Source: a virus
DNA: 42,681 nucleotides
Strand: one strand, 5' to 3'
Virus record (IMG/VR): IMGVR_UViG_3300026078_000307
Location: 1 to 42,681 of that record
Shown: in pieces, positions 15,371 to 23,347 of the stretch
Layout: each line of letters opens with the position of its first letter
Position numbering within the stretch: position 1 is the first letter of the stretch
Program-made: the position numbers and the translations under genes
The notes under the pieces: model-generated
What the model was told of the DNA's origin: nothing
Database searches by the model: none
The model's input: the letters and a program-made list of their open reading frames with translations, nothing else

Positions 15371-16966
15371 ATGGGACTTTTGGATTCGCTGCTTTTCAAC
15401 TCCGGAAATTACGGCGGCCAGGGCGGCGGTTTGCTCGACTTCCTGCGCTCGTCGCAGATGCAGCAGAGCGACTATCAGCCGAGTGCGGGCTTTCCTGCAG
15501 CCGCGCCGCCCGCAAGCTTTGCTGATCGGTTCAATGCTCTTCCCGGCGCTCCGCAGCCCGTCAATCCATCCGGACGCCAGTTCGACGCCGCGACGTTCGA
15601 TCCTTCGACCTACGCGCCGAACCAGGCCGCTCCTATCGCGGTCGGTGGCTATCAGATGCCACGGATTGGAGATGCAGGGCAGTTTCAGCCGCAGCAGGCA
15701 GCACTCCCCCCGAATGCGCAGCCGACGCAAGGGCAGCTTCCGCAAGCCGCTCAGCAGCCCATGCAGCCGCCGCAGTCAGCACCTCAAGAGCCGCTTCCTC
15801 CCGCTTTCGGGGGCGGCGGTTATCTTGATCGCTTGCAGAACGGGGGCAGCCTGATCGGCTCGCTGTTCCAGAGCAGCACGCCGCAGCAGCAGAATTTGAC
15901 GGCTCAATATAGCGCCTTCCGTCAGGCTCTGTTGGCGAATGGTGAAAGCCCGCAGGCGGCAGCCTCCAAGGCAATGGTTGCCGTAATGAACCCGGAAGCA
16001 GCCAAGACGATCATTCCAGAACTGTTCACGAACAAGGAAAAGTACGGCGTCGTCAGCGAAGATCCGTTCGCCGGCAAGAAATACGGCTTCATCAACGAGC
16101 GCGATCAGACCGTCAACGGCAAGCCGATCAATGCTCAGGGATCTCCGGAGGGCTCGTCGTCTCCGCTGGCTGACATGGAGCGTGCGAAGGCTGCTGGCGT
16201 GCAGGGTGAAGCACTCTACGAGTATCTACCCAAGCAGATCGCCCCGATGGTCAAGGCGATGATCGAAGGGCGACAGCCGCTTCCGAGTGGCGCAGCAATG
16301 CGCAACCCAGCAACACTGGCTCTAATCGACGCGGCTCATTCGGTCGATCCGACCTTTGACGCCACGAGCTGGGGCGCGCGTGCTGCTGGCGCGAAGGACT
16401 TCACATCTGGCAAGAGCTCGGAGATGGTCCGCGCTGCCAACCAGACCTTGGCGCATGTCGGCTCATTGCTCGATGCGATGGACAACCTCAAGAATGGACG
16501 TTTCCCGGTAGCAAACGCCGTTGGCAACTTCGTCAACGAGCAGACCGGAGGCGGTCAGCCTGGAGCGTTCCGCACGAATGCCCACGCGGTCGCGGAAGAG
16601 ATGTCCAAGGTGTTCAAGGGCGCCAATCTCTCTGACGCTGAAATCAGACAATGGGAACAGAACCTAACACCCAACATGTCGCCGGAACAGCAGCGTACCC
16701 AGATCGCGAAACTCTCGGAACTGTTGCACGGCTCGCTTGCCGCGCTCGAGGAGAAGAGAATTGCCGCGATCGGTCCTATGGCGGCTGCCAAAGCTGGTCC
16801 AGTCATCAAGGAAGAGGGTCAGAAGGTTCTTGAGCGCATCGACAATTGGGTGAAGGGCAACGGCGCACAGAGCGCTGCGCCAGCTGCCAGTATTCAGGAA
16901 GGCGCGACCGCGACCAACCCGCAGACTGGTCAGAAGATCACCTTCCGCAACGGGAAATGGCAGTGA
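15371..16966 (+). CDS. Putative internal virion protein
   Basis: This 531-aa protein begins with a Gly-rich MGLLDSLLF segment, then a long Pro/Gln-rich disordered stretch (about 35-150). A helical region follows with AASKAMVAVMNPEAAKTIIP, then a long helical domain (about 320-500) with LAHVGSLLDAMDNLKNGRF and AHAVAEEMSKVFKGANLSDA. GGCAGGA lies before the ATG. The architecture and neighbours suggest an ejection-channel or peptidoglycan-crossing component, but no enzymatic motif is visible. Confidence 0.65.
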   Translation: MGLLDSLLFNSGNYGGQGGGLLDFLRSSQMQQSDYQPSAGFPAAAPPASFADRFNALPGAPQPVNPSGRQFDAATFDPSTYAPNQAAPIAVGGYQMPRIGDAGQFQPQQAALPPNAQPTQGQLPQAAQQPMQPPQSAPQEPLPPAFGGGGYLDRLQNGGSLIGSLFQSSTPQQQNLTAQYSAFRQALLANGESPQAAASKAMVAVMNPEAAKTIIPELFTNKEKYGVVSEDPFAGKKYGFINERDQTVNGKPINAQGSPEGSSSPLADMERAKAAGVQGEALYEYLPKQIAPMVKAMIEGRQPLPSGAAMRNPATLALIDAAHSVDPTFDATSWGARAAGAKDFTSGKSSEMVRAANQTLAHVGSLLDAMDNLKNGRFPVANAVGNFVNEQTGGGQPGAFRTNAHAVAEEMSKVFKGANLSDAEIRQWEQNLTPNMSPEQQRTQIAKLSELLHGSLAALEEKRIAAIGPMAAAKAGPVIKEEGQKVLERIDNWVKGNGAQSAAPAASIQEGATATNPQTGQKITFRNGKWQ

Positions 16967-18453
16967 GCGAACTTCCCCCAGGCTTTGTTCTTGATCAACC
17001 GAATAGCTCGCCGGCATTGCCTTCCGGCTTCGTGCTGGATCAGCCGTCTTTCGGCGAAGACCTTGCCAAGAGCGCTGGCGTTGGACTGGAAAACGCCGCG
17101 ATCAGCACGGTTGGTGGGCTGGGAGATGTTCGGAGTGCTGCCAGCCATGGACTAGACGCGCTCGGTAATCGCCTTGGCGTTGATCTATCTCCGGTCAAGA
17201 CTGCAGCATCTGCGGCAGCGAATCTCATTCCTGGCGGTGGCCTTATCGCTAATGCCCCAACATCGGCGGATATCCGCGCGGCTGCGACAGACCCTCTAGT
17301 TCCGCTCGACTACAAGCCAAGATATGCGCTCAATGGATATGCGAAGACCGGCGCGGAATTTGCGCCAAATTTATTGGCGGCCGGTCCAGAGGGCCTATTG
17401 GCGCGGTTCACAACGAATGTTGCCGTTCCTGCGATCGCAGCCGAGACCGCTGGCCTTTTGACCAAGGATACGCCTGCGGAGCCTTACGCCCGCGTTGCGG
17501 GTGCATTGATCGGCGGCGCCGGCGGGGCCAAGGTTTCGAATGCCATGGCAGAGGCGCGGGCGCTGAAGTCGGCAACGCCGGCACTCGCTGATGTAAAGTC
17601 TGAAGCGTCAAACGCATATGACGCGCTGACAAATCGCAATATCGCAACACCGATTCCGCAATCTGCGCTCGACATCTTGGCAATGGATATCAAGACAACC
17701 TTGAACGCCAAGGGTATCCGGCCATCGACGGCGCAGAGTATCCACAACGCTGTCGATGAGATCAAAGCTCCCGCGACGCCCGGCATGGCGGATGTCGCTG
17801 ATCTCGTCGCGGCCCGGCAGAACGTCAAAAGTCTGCTTGGTGCTCCTGACGCGAACAAGGCCGGCGCGTTTGTGGCGCTCGGCAAGATCGAAAAGGCGAT
17901 TGAGCAGAATTCGCCCGGCACCATGGCTCAGATTAGGGAGGCGGATAAGAATTGGGCGGCCTTCAAGGCTGGTGAAGCGCTGGACAAGCGCGTGGCTAAA
18001 GCCGAACTGCGCGCTGCTGACGAGCATTCGGGAGCCAATGTCGGGAACAAAATCCGCCAGCAGGTAACAAACTATCTCTCCAGCAATGAGTCCAAGTACA
18101 TCTCAGCGGAAACACGCGCCGACCTTGAGAAGATTGTCAGAGGGACCTGGACACAAAACGGCATGCGCGCGGTCGCAAACTTGCTCGGCGGGGGCGGTGG
18201 CCTCGGCATGTTGGCGGGCGGTACGGCCGGTTATGAGGCCGGCGGCTGGCCGGGAGCAATTGCAGGGGCCGCTGTCGGTCGAGGTTTCAAGATCGCGAAC
18301 AATCGCTCTGTGGTGAAGCAGGCCGAACAAGCCGCGGAAGCTATCCGCCGCCGCTCACCACTCGGTCAAACGATGCCGTTGGCATTGCCGCCACCCACGA
18401 ACGTTGCGCTAGCAGCGCTACGGCCTGCGCTTCTGGCGCGCCCAAGAGATTAG
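16957..18453 (+). CDS. Putative DNA-ejection protein with PPGFVLDQP repeat
   Basis: This protein of about 498 aa carries two copies of L-P-x-GFVLDQP (about residues 5-14 and 24-33). These are followed by Ala/Gly helical segments and a near-transmembrane region (GMLAGGTAGYEAGGWPGAIA, about 430-450). This LPPGF-repeat plus helical body is common in phage internal proteins. The ATG at 16957 overlaps the preceding gene by 10 bp; a GTG at 16963 in the same frame makes a GTGA overlap and is an equally good start. The 3' end overlaps an antisense membrane-protein gene. Confidence 0.65.
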   Translation: MAVSELPPGFVLDQPNSSPALPSGFVLDQPSFGEDLAKSAGVGLENAAISTVGGLGDVRSAASHGLDALGNRLGVDLSPVKTAASAAANLIPGGGLIANAPTSADIRAAATDPLVPLDYKPRYALNGYAKTGAEFAPNLLAAGPEGLLARFTTNVAVPAIAAETAGLLTKDTPAEPYARVAGALIGGAGGAKVSNAMAEARALKSATPALADVKSEASNAYDALTNRNIATPIPQSALDILAMDIKTTLNAKGIRPSTAQSIHNAVDEIKAPATPGMADVADLVAARQNVKSLLGAPDANKAGAFVALGKIEKAIEQNSPGTMAQIREADKNWAAFKAGEALDKRVAKAELRAADEHSGANVGNKIRQQVTNYLSSNESKYISAETRADLEKIVRGTWTQNGMRAVANLLGGGGGLGMLAGGTAGYEAGGWPGAIAGAAVGRGFKIANNRSVVKQAEQAAEAIRRRSPLGQTMPLALPPPTNVALAALRPALLARPRD

Positions 18454-18591
18454 ATTGCTCAATCCTACGGTCGTGAGTAGTGCGGCGATAAAGCCCAGCA
18501 TGGAGGCGGCGTATGTGTTCGGCGTCCACTGCCAATGGATGTTGGAAGCGATGACCGCGAACATGATTGATCCTTGAAGCAGAAACCACAT
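18418..18591 (-). CDS. Antisense 57-aa membrane protein
   Basis: Read leftward, this gives 57 aa with two hydrophobic segments: WFLLQGSIMFAVIASNI (about 2-18) and MLGFIAALLTTVGLSNLI (about 28-46). The segments are joined by HWQWTPNTY, and a basic tail RQKRRP follows. The SNIHWQWTPN loop is one I associate with small rhizobial phage membrane proteins. It fills the 136-bp gap between the ejection gene and the lysozyme and overlaps the former by 36 bp. Its ATG and the lysozyme ATG share the palindrome CATG at 18589-18592. Ribosome binding sites are weak on both sides. Possible roles are lysis timing or exclusion; none is shown. Confidence 0.55.
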   Translation of the reverse strand: MWFLLQGSIMFAVIASNIHWQWTPNTYAASMLGFIAALLTTVGLSNLISWARQKRRP

Positions 18592-19282
18592 GGCTCTTGA
18601 CCCTGAATATCTCGACGCAATCAAGAAGTCTGAGGGGTACACCCCGGATGCGTCGTGGGACTACAAACAATATAGCTCGGGCTACGGAACGAAGGCACAG
18701 CCCGGCGATGAAAACATTCCACCGGATCAGCGGCAGGCGGTCTACGAGCAGCGGTTCCAGGATGAGGTCTCCAAGGCCGCGGCCAGCGTCGATTCCTTTA
18801 ATCCGAACCTTCCTCCGGGTGTTCGGGCTGCGCTGACCTCGCTAACATATAATGCCGGTCCCGGTTGGCAACAGTCCGGCCTCGGACAAGCCGTCAAGGC
18901 TGGGGATTGGGACAAGGCGCAGAGCATCTTCCTTCAGTACAACCATGCCGGCGGGAACGTTGATCCAGGACTCACAGCGAGGCGCCAGCGAGAGGCAGCC
19001 TGGTTCGGTGCGCCACAGGCCGCCCAGCCGCAGGCCGCGCCAGCGAGTCCCGTAGCGGCTCCTGGCGTCCCTCTGAACATCGCACCGCAGCAAGCCCCGG
19101 TTTTCGCGCAGGCACCGCAGACGATGCCCCAAGCCGCTCCACAGATGGATAGCGCTCAAGCCCAGATGCCGGCATTCCAGCCACCGCAGCCGGGCCAGAT
19201 TTTCTACGCCCAGCGTCGCAGTCCCGATCTGACCCGGCTGCGCGCATCCTTAGCTCAAGCTCCGATCTTCTCCAGAGGATAA
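18590..19282 (+). CDS. Virion lysozyme, GH24-like with long tail
   Basis: In this 230-aa protein, residues 1-142 match T4-type muramidases: KKSEGYTP with E15 as catalytic acid, then WDYKQYSSGYGT (D24; S30 where the family has Thr). LTSLTYNAGPGW and GLTARRQREAAWF follow. The usual GH24 His after GYG is Thr34 here. Residues 145-230 are a Pro/Ala/Gln-rich extension unlike endolysins. Its place among ejection and fibre genes, apart from the lysis cassette, suggests a particle-bound enzyme that opens peptidoglycan during DNA entry. Confidence 0.8.
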   Translation: MALDPEYLDAIKKSEGYTPDASWDYKQYSSGYGTKAQPGDENIPPDQRQAVYEQRFQDEVSKAAASVDSFNPNLPPGVRAALTSLTYNAGPGWQQSGLGQAVKAGDWDKAQSIFLQYNHAGGNVDPGLTARRQREAAWFGAPQAAQPQAAPASPVAAPGVPLNIAPQQAPVFAQAPQTMPQAAPQMDSAQAQMPAFQPPQPGQIFYAQRRSPDLTRLRASLAQAPIFSRG

Positions 19283-19286
19283 TTGA

Positions 19287-20303
19287 ATGGCACTTCCGTT
19301 CTTCAATTGGAGCCGCACGGCTTCCAATAACGCTACCGCTGACTCGACGGTCAACTGGCAGGAAGGCCAGGCGCCATCGAGCGTCAACGACAGTGCTCGC
19401 GCAATGATGGCGTCCACGGCAGCGTTTCGGGATGACATCGCGGGGGCGATCGTGACCGCCGGCACTTCAACGGCTTACACGGTCACCAGCTATCAGGTGT
19501 TCGATACACTCGCGCATATGTCGGGGCAGATGATCGCCTTTACGCCCCACACTCAAAACACGGGTGCCTGCACACTAAATGTTGATGGGCTCGGTGCCAA
19601 AGCCTTGCGCAGCGCGCCGAACGTCGAGCTTCCTTCCGGGACAATCTTGCAGGGGACGCCCTATGTGGCGACCTACAACAACACAGATGGAGCTTGGTAT
19701 CTGCAGGGCTTCATTGGCAATCCGTACAACGTTCCGATCGGCGCTGGGATGGATTTCTGGGGAAGCACTGCGCCAAATAGTTCGTTCGTACTCTTGAATG
19801 GAGCCACGACGACGCTTTCGCGAACGACCTATTCAGCGCTGTTCGGGATCATCGGCACGACTTACGGGGTCGGTGATGGCAGCACTACCTTCGGCATTCC
19901 GGACAAGCGCGGACGTGTCTCTGTGGGGAATGACAACGGTTTCGGTCGCATTAGCGGCGCTGTTTTCAGCTCAACAGGGCCTGGTGGTACCGGAGGCGCG
20001 GAAAGCATCACTCTCAACGCCACGCAAATACCTTCAATCACATCGGTAAATCCGTCGTCGATCGCCCTCAGCGTTACGACAAGCCAAAAGGTAGTGAACG
20101 GGCCTAATCAGGGTTCCGCAACGGCCGGCGGATCGCAGGTAACGGCAGCTGATCCTGGCTCCGGCGGTGCGCTGAGCACTGTGGCATCAACCGGTACGAT
20201 CGGTGCTGGTAGCGCCGCAGTGACATCGAACAATACAGGGGGAGCTTCCCACCCGAACGTGCAGCCGTCGATTGTCTGCAATTACATCATGCGAATTATC
20301 TAA
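19287..20303 (+). CDS. Tail fibre with phage collar domain
   Basis: In this 338-aa protein, residues 1-50 carry the WQEGQAPSSVNDSARAMMA segment typical of fibre N-termini. Residues 155-215 are a Phage_Tail_Collar domain: VPIGAGMDFWGSTAPNSSFV, LNGATTTLSRTTYSALFGII, GTTYGVGDGSTTFGIPDKRG. The C-terminus ends HPNVQPSIVCNYIMRII, the usual end of such fibres. It should be a trimeric adhesin at the tail. GAGG lies 9 nt upstream of the ATG. Its last 4 bp overlap the convergent acetyltransferase gene. Confidence 0.88.
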   Translation: MALPFFNWSRTASNNATADSTVNWQEGQAPSSVNDSARAMMASTAAFRDDIAGAIVTAGTSTAYTVTSYQVFDTLAHMSGQMIAFTPHTQNTGACTLNVDGLGAKALRSAPNVELPSGTILQGTPYVATYNNTDGAWYLQGFIGNPYNVPIGAGMDFWGSTAPNSSFVLLNGATTTLSRTTYSALFGIIGTTYGVGDGSTTFGIPDKRGRVSVGNDNGFGRISGAVFSSTGPGGTGGAESITLNATQIPSITSVNPSSIALSVTTSQKVVNGPNQGSATAGGSQVTAADPGSGGALSTVASTGTIGAGSAAVTSNNTGGASHPNVQPSIVCNYIMRII

Positions 20304-20812
20304 GGCCGTAGTATCGCCATCACGACTTCATCGACAAAACTTCCGTCGATGAAGCAAGCTCTTCGCATGACGCCTTCAACCTCAAGCCCGGCTTTCTTAT
20401 AGGCCGCTATGGCGCGGGTGTTTGTGTGAAACACCCGCAGCCAAAGTCGTTGCAGGTTGAGATCTCGCCAAGCGTGCTCGATCGCCAGTTTCAGTGCTTC
20501 GGTCCCGTAACCGCGGCCTCGATCCGTGTCGGTGCCTATTCGGATGATCAGCTCAGTTGTTCGATGGATCGGATGAATGTCGATTAATTGGATAACGCCG
20601 ATGATGGCCGGTTCAGTGATCCGCCTGATGGCGAGCACGGATCTATTTGGATTTTTGCCGATGTTTGCGAACCAGGCGTCATGTCCGGCGCGATCAACCG
20701 GCTTGTATGGAGCGTTGAAGCGAACCGTCTCTGCATCGTCGATCCATCCATAAAGGATGTTGGAATCCTCCGGCCGCAGCCCTGTTAACTGAACAGATGT
20801 TGCCTTGAGCAT
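20300..20812 (-). CDS. GNAT N-acetyltransferase (RimJ/RimL type)
   Basis: This 170-aa protein shows the complete GNAT order: LRPEDSNILYGWIDDAETV, IIGVIQLIDIHPIHRTTEL, IRIGTDTDRGRGYGTEALKL (the R/Q-x-x-G-x-G/A acetyl-CoA loop), and LWLRVFHTNTRAIAAYKKAG, then VEGVMRRACF. It would acetylate a protein N-terminus or a small amine in the cytoplasm. GGAGG lies before the ATG, so it is independently translated. It is antisense to the late operon between the fibre and the endolysin, a typical position for a moron gene. Confidence 0.88.
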   Translation of the reverse strand: MLKATSVQLTGLRPEDSNILYGWIDDAETVRFNAPYKPVDRAGHDAWFANIGKNPNRSVLAIRRITEPAIIGVIQLIDIHPIHRTTELIIRIGTDTDRGRGYGTEALKLAIEHAWRDLNLQRLWLRVFHTNTRAIAAYKKAGLEVEGVMRRACFIDGSFVDEVVMAILRP

Positions 20813-20869
20813 TTCGTTCCTCCCTGCCGGGTCGGATTTCTAACACCACAACCGAAAATAGAGCAAGTC

Positions 20870-21556
20870 ATGACCGACCTTAACGCCCTGAAAGCGGCGA
20901 ACGCGGCGCGCTGGGCGAAAGCCAAACCAACCCGGAACTTTGCCGGCGTGGCAAGCCGGCTTGCCGCTGCCAAATCCCGCTATCAGGCGGTTGCAGCCAA
21001 AACCGGGGTGCCATGGTTCTTCATCGCGGTCGCCCACGAACGGGAGGCCTCCCAGAACTGGAACACCCAGCTCGGGCAGGGCGATCCGCTTGGCAGCGTC
21101 TCGGTTCATGTTCCGAAGGGAAGGGGGCCGTTCAAGACCTGGGAGGACGGGGCCTATGACGCGCTGGTCAACTGCGCGCCCTTTGCCGCTCGCAATCACG
21201 ATTGGTCGGTTGGTGCCACGCTCACCATGCTCGAGCAATACAACGGGCTCGGCTACGCCTCCCGCGGTCGCCCATCGCCGTACATCTGGTCCGGGACGGA
21301 TCAGTACGTGTCCGGCAAGTACGTCCGAGACGGCGTGTACGACCCCAACGTCGTTGACCAGCAGCTTGGCTGCGCGGGTCTCCTGTTGGCGATGATCCAG
21401 ATCGACCCGACCATCAAGTTCACCGGCGTGACGATCGCGCCAGCGCCCAAGCCGCCACCTCCTGCGTCTCAAAAGCCCTCAGTGACATCTCCCGCCAAAG
21501 GCTCCCTAGGAGCCTTTTTTGTTGACCTCTTCAAATCGATTTTCGGAAGGAAATGA
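20870..21556 (+). CDS. Endolysin, lysozyme-like
   Basis: In this 228-aa protein, residues 35-180 match a lysozyme-like family common in rhizobial phages: TGVPWFFIAVAHEREASQNW (E57/E59, probable catalytic Glu), QLGQGDPLGSVSVHVPKGRG and TWEDGAYDALV. GLGYASRGRPSPYIWSGTDQ and SGKYVRDGVYDP follow. A Pro-rich linker (about 190-208) leads to a hydrophobic tail LGAFFVDLFKSIFGRK. There is no N-terminal signal, so release probably depends on a holin. Its last codons contain a perfect intrinsic terminator. The stop overlaps the next start (ATGA). Confidence 0.85.
   Translation: MTDLNALKAANAARWAKAKPTRNFAGVASRLAAAKSRYQAVAAKTGVPWFFIAVAHEREASQNWNTQLGQGDPLGSVSVHVPKGRGPFKTWEDGAYDALVNCAPFAARNHDWSVGATLTMLEQYNGLGYASRGRPSPYIWSGTDQYVSGKYVRDGVYDPNVVDQQLGCAGLLLAMIQIDPTIKFTGVTIAPAPKPPPPASQKPSVTSPAKGSLGAFFVDLFKSIFGRK
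21497..21520 (+). terminator. Intrinsic terminator inside the endolysin gene
   Basis: AAAGGCTCC at 21497-21505, loop CTA, and GGAGCCTTT at 21509-21517 form a 9-bp stem that runs into a T tract. It lies 39 bp before the endolysin stop, within codons for PAKGSLGAFFV. Transcripts ending here would lack the endolysin stop codon and the downstream membrane genes. Confidence 0.75.
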
Positions 21557-21921
21557 CGATGCTTTGGCTTTGGTTGATCCTGATCGTTCCCGGCGTGGCG
21601 TGCGCGTACTACTTCTTCCTGCGGCCGGTGCTGCACGCGATCCCGGCGCTGAAGGCCTTTTATGCTGAGGCGGATGGCTTCTGGGCCAAGGTCTGGGCGA
21701 TCTGCGGCAAGTCGGTGACCGTGCTGTGGGGCTTGTTTCTGACCGGCATCGGCACTGTCTTTCAGTGGCTCGATCCTATTGCATCAGCCTTGGGCGATCC
21801 TGATCTCAAGGCCCAGGTTATGGAGGCGCTGAAGGACAATCCGCAGTACCTCGCTTACGTGATGATGGGGATCTCCGCCATCACCATCGCAGCGCGGTTG
21901 CGATCGGTTGGAAAGACCTGA
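21553..21921 (+). CDS. Lysis-cassette membrane protein (holin candidate)
   Basis: This 122-aa protein has hydrophobic segments at about 4-22 (LWLWLILIVPGVACAYYFF), 50-70 (SVTVLWGLFLTGIGTVF) and 98-115 (YVMMGISAITIAARL). A soluble stretch between the last two contains ALGDPDLKAQVMEAL. It overlaps the endolysin stop by ATGA; a second in-frame ATG lies 6 bp later. The composition and position suit a holin or antiholin, but no named family is recognised. Confidence 0.65.
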   Translation: MTMLWLWLILIVPGVACAYYFFLRPVLHAIPALKAFYAEADGFWAKVWAICGKSVTVLWGLFLTGIGTVFQWLDPIASALGDPDLKAQVMEALKDNPQYLAYVMMGISAITIAARLRSVGKT

Positions 21922-21924
21922 CCC

Positions 21925-22308
21925 ATGTGGATGGCAATTCTTTCCTTCCTCGGCGGTCCGGTCATCAAGGGTCTGATCGATGCTTACCAGGCCAAGCTGA
22001 AGGCCGGCAACGTCGAGAGCAAGATCGCTGCTGATCTTGCTGCCAGCGAGATCGCTGCGCAGACCGCCGAAGCGCAGGCACAGACGCAATTGAAAATCGC
22101 CGAGATCGGGCACCCTTGGGAGCCCGAAAAGCTCGCTTTCTATATCGTGCTGATCTTCTTCGCCAAGTGCGTCATCTGGGACAAGGTTCTTGGCCTTGGC
22201 ACGACCGATGCGTTGGGAGGTGACGTGAGTACCTGGGCCGGGATGGTAATGGGCTTCTACTTCGGCAAGCGCACGTTCGAGAACGTCGCCCGAATTATCA
22301 AGCGGTAG
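21925..22308 (+). CDS. Holin, GTA_holin_3TM type
   Basis: This 127-aa protein has an N-terminal amphipathic or membrane segment, MAILSFLGGPVIKGLIDAY, then an Ala/Gln-rich helix (about 30-60). Two hydrophobic segments follow: LAFYIVLIFFAKCVIW and STWAGMVMGFYFG, then KRTFENVARI. The GFYFGKRTFENVARI ending is characteristic of the three-TM holins of gene transfer agents and alphaproteobacterial phages. It would form the inner-membrane holes that release the endolysin. It follows the other membrane gene by 3 bp. Confidence 0.75.
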   Translation: MWMAILSFLGGPVIKGLIDAYQAKLKAGNVESKIAADLAASEIAAQTAEAQAQTQLKIAEIGHPWEPEKLAFYIVLIFFAKCVIWDKVLGLGTTDALGGDVSTWAGMVMGFYFGKRTFENVARIIKR

Positions 22309-22314
22309 GGCAAT

Positions 22315-22707
22315 GTGGCGGAAATGGAATGGGGCAAGCTGGCGATCGAAGTAGGAATTTCGCTCGTATCTGGGATTAGCGGACTGATTGTCGGCGCGTG
22401 GAGGTGGGGACGTTCAAGCGCTGAAGCAGAGCAGGCGGTCAAGGAAGACTACGACACCAAAATCTCCGCACTGCGTGATGAAACGAGGACAGCTATGGTC
22501 TCCCACGTCCAAAAGTCTGACGCTCGCAATGATCTTCTGGTCGAGCAGTTCAAGGAATCCTTCGAAGGTATCCGCCGGCAGATCGACGATCACCGGCTGC
22601 ACACGGAAACGCGCTTCCTGCCAAAGGACGATTTTCGCGATTTCAGAGAAGAGTACCGTGAGGACATGCGAGAGCTGAAAGCGGCCATCGCGTCGAAGAG
22701 ACAATGA
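22315..22707 (+). CDS. Membrane-anchored coiled coil (spanin-like)
   Basis: This 130-aa protein has one N-terminal membrane segment (about 8-28, IEVGISLVSGISGLIVGAW) followed by a charged helical domain to the C-terminus. This is the layout of an inner-membrane spanin subunit. The GTG start at 22315 has AGGG upstream; an ATG at 22324 in the same frame is the alternative. No outer-membrane lipoprotein partner is evident inside it. The stop overlaps the next gene as ATGA. Spanin function is inferred from topology and position. Confidence 0.6.
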   Translation: MAEMEWGKLAIEVGISLVSGISGLIVGAWRWGRSSAEAEQAVKEDYDTKISALRDETRTAMVSHVQKSDARNDLLVEQFKESFEGIRRQIDDHRLHTETRFLPKDDFRDFREEYREDMRELKAAIASKRQ

Positions 22708-22976
22708 GCAGTTCGTTTTGGTGGGCTCATTGGCTCGCCGGCTTTATGATTGTCCTCTCCATCCTCACGATTGGCATCGCGATCCAAGAGTGGCGCGAGT
22801 GGCGCAAGAATCCGCCGGATCATCCGAACCGGCGGTAGTTGGTGGATAAAGCCTTCTCCATCCAACGCCTCCTCCTGCCTGATGCTTTCTGGGACGTTGG
22901 CTCGCCAATCGTGGTCCGTTGCCTTGTCCCAAGCAGGATGGAAGGCGGCATACAAAAGCTCGTCTGGTTTCATCAT
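22590..22976 (-). CDS. Hypothetical protein, uncertain 3' part
   Basis: The ORF encodes 128 aa. The first 48 residues (KPDELLYAAFHPAWDKATDH, ESIRQEEALDGEGFIH) look like real protein, and the ATG follows the stop of the upstream leftward gene by one base. The remainder is antisense to the lysis-cassette membrane genes and is basic and Ser-rich, like shadow sequence. Either the gene truly overlaps the cassette, or it is a decaying remnant cut by it. Confidence 0.4.
   Translation of the reverse strand: MMKPDELLYAAFHPAWDKATDHDWRANVPESIRQEEALDGEGFIHQLPPVRMIRRILAPLAPLLDRDANREDGEDNHKAGEPMSPPKRTAHCLFDAMAAFSSRMSSRYSSLKSRKSSFGRKRVSVCSR
22704..22838 (+). CDS. 44-aa single-pass membrane protein
   Basis: The protein starts SSSFWWAHWLAGFMIVLSIL, a transmembrane helix of about 20 residues, and ends with a charged WREWRKNPPDHPNRR tail. 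It begins in ATGA overlap with the spanin-like gene, so it is probably co-translated with it. It is the fourth membrane protein of the lysis cassette. A reverse-strand gene appears to overlap it entirely. Function unknown; it could adjust holin timing. Confidence 0.6.
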   Translation: MSSSFWWAHWLAGFMIVLSILTIGIAIQEWREWRKNPPDHPNRR

Positions 22977-22977
22977 G

Positions 22978-23289
22978 CTATTTCCGCCATGGCCGGCCCA
23001 TAGCCGCGTCCTGGGTGTGGTGCCAGAGCTCTACGCTCTTCGGGCTCAGGCTCGAATAGAACGCTTCCCAGACCTCCCGGAAGCGAGCCTTAGCGCCTTC
23101 CAGGTCCGTAGCACCGCCGCTGCTGTCGGTCGGCATGGGAAGCGGGACCGTGATGGCGTAGGTCCAGAACGCCGGGCTGCGTTCGGTTGCCAGCCTGATC
23201 CGGCCGACCGTGCAGCCTTCGTGGATCACTACGAAGTCGTCCGGAATTGTCTCGCCGGCTAGGACGGTGGGGCGGAGGAAGAGGTGCAT
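22978..23289 (-). CDS. Conserved hypothetical rhizobial protein
   Basis: This 103-aa protein contains FLRPTVLAGETIPDDFVVIH, TVGRIRLATERSPAFWTY, ITVPLPMPTD, and EGAKARFREVWEAFYSSLSP. The GRIRLA...W.....PLP...G.A..L..AKA.F...WE pattern is one I associate with Bradyrhizobium chromosomes and prophages, with no known role. It is the first of two leftward genes that face the lysis cassette. The 104-bp gap upstream contains the paired operators of the P63C gene. Confidence 0.75.
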   Translation of the reverse strand: MHLFLRPTVLAGETIPDDFVVIHEGCTVGRIRLATERSPAFWTYAITVPLPMPTDSSGGATDLEGAKARFREVWEAFYSSLSPKSVELWHHTQDAAMGRPWRK

Positions 23290-23347
23290 TGAGGGACGGT
23301 AGCAGGTCTAAAAAATCGGTGTGAATTATGTGGGCAGCGAACACTGG

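Noticed and set aside
22750-23262. Rightward frame after the lysis cassette.
   Set aside because: It is antisense to 22978-23289, which has a recognisable conserved protein; the rightward product is Arg/Ser-rich.
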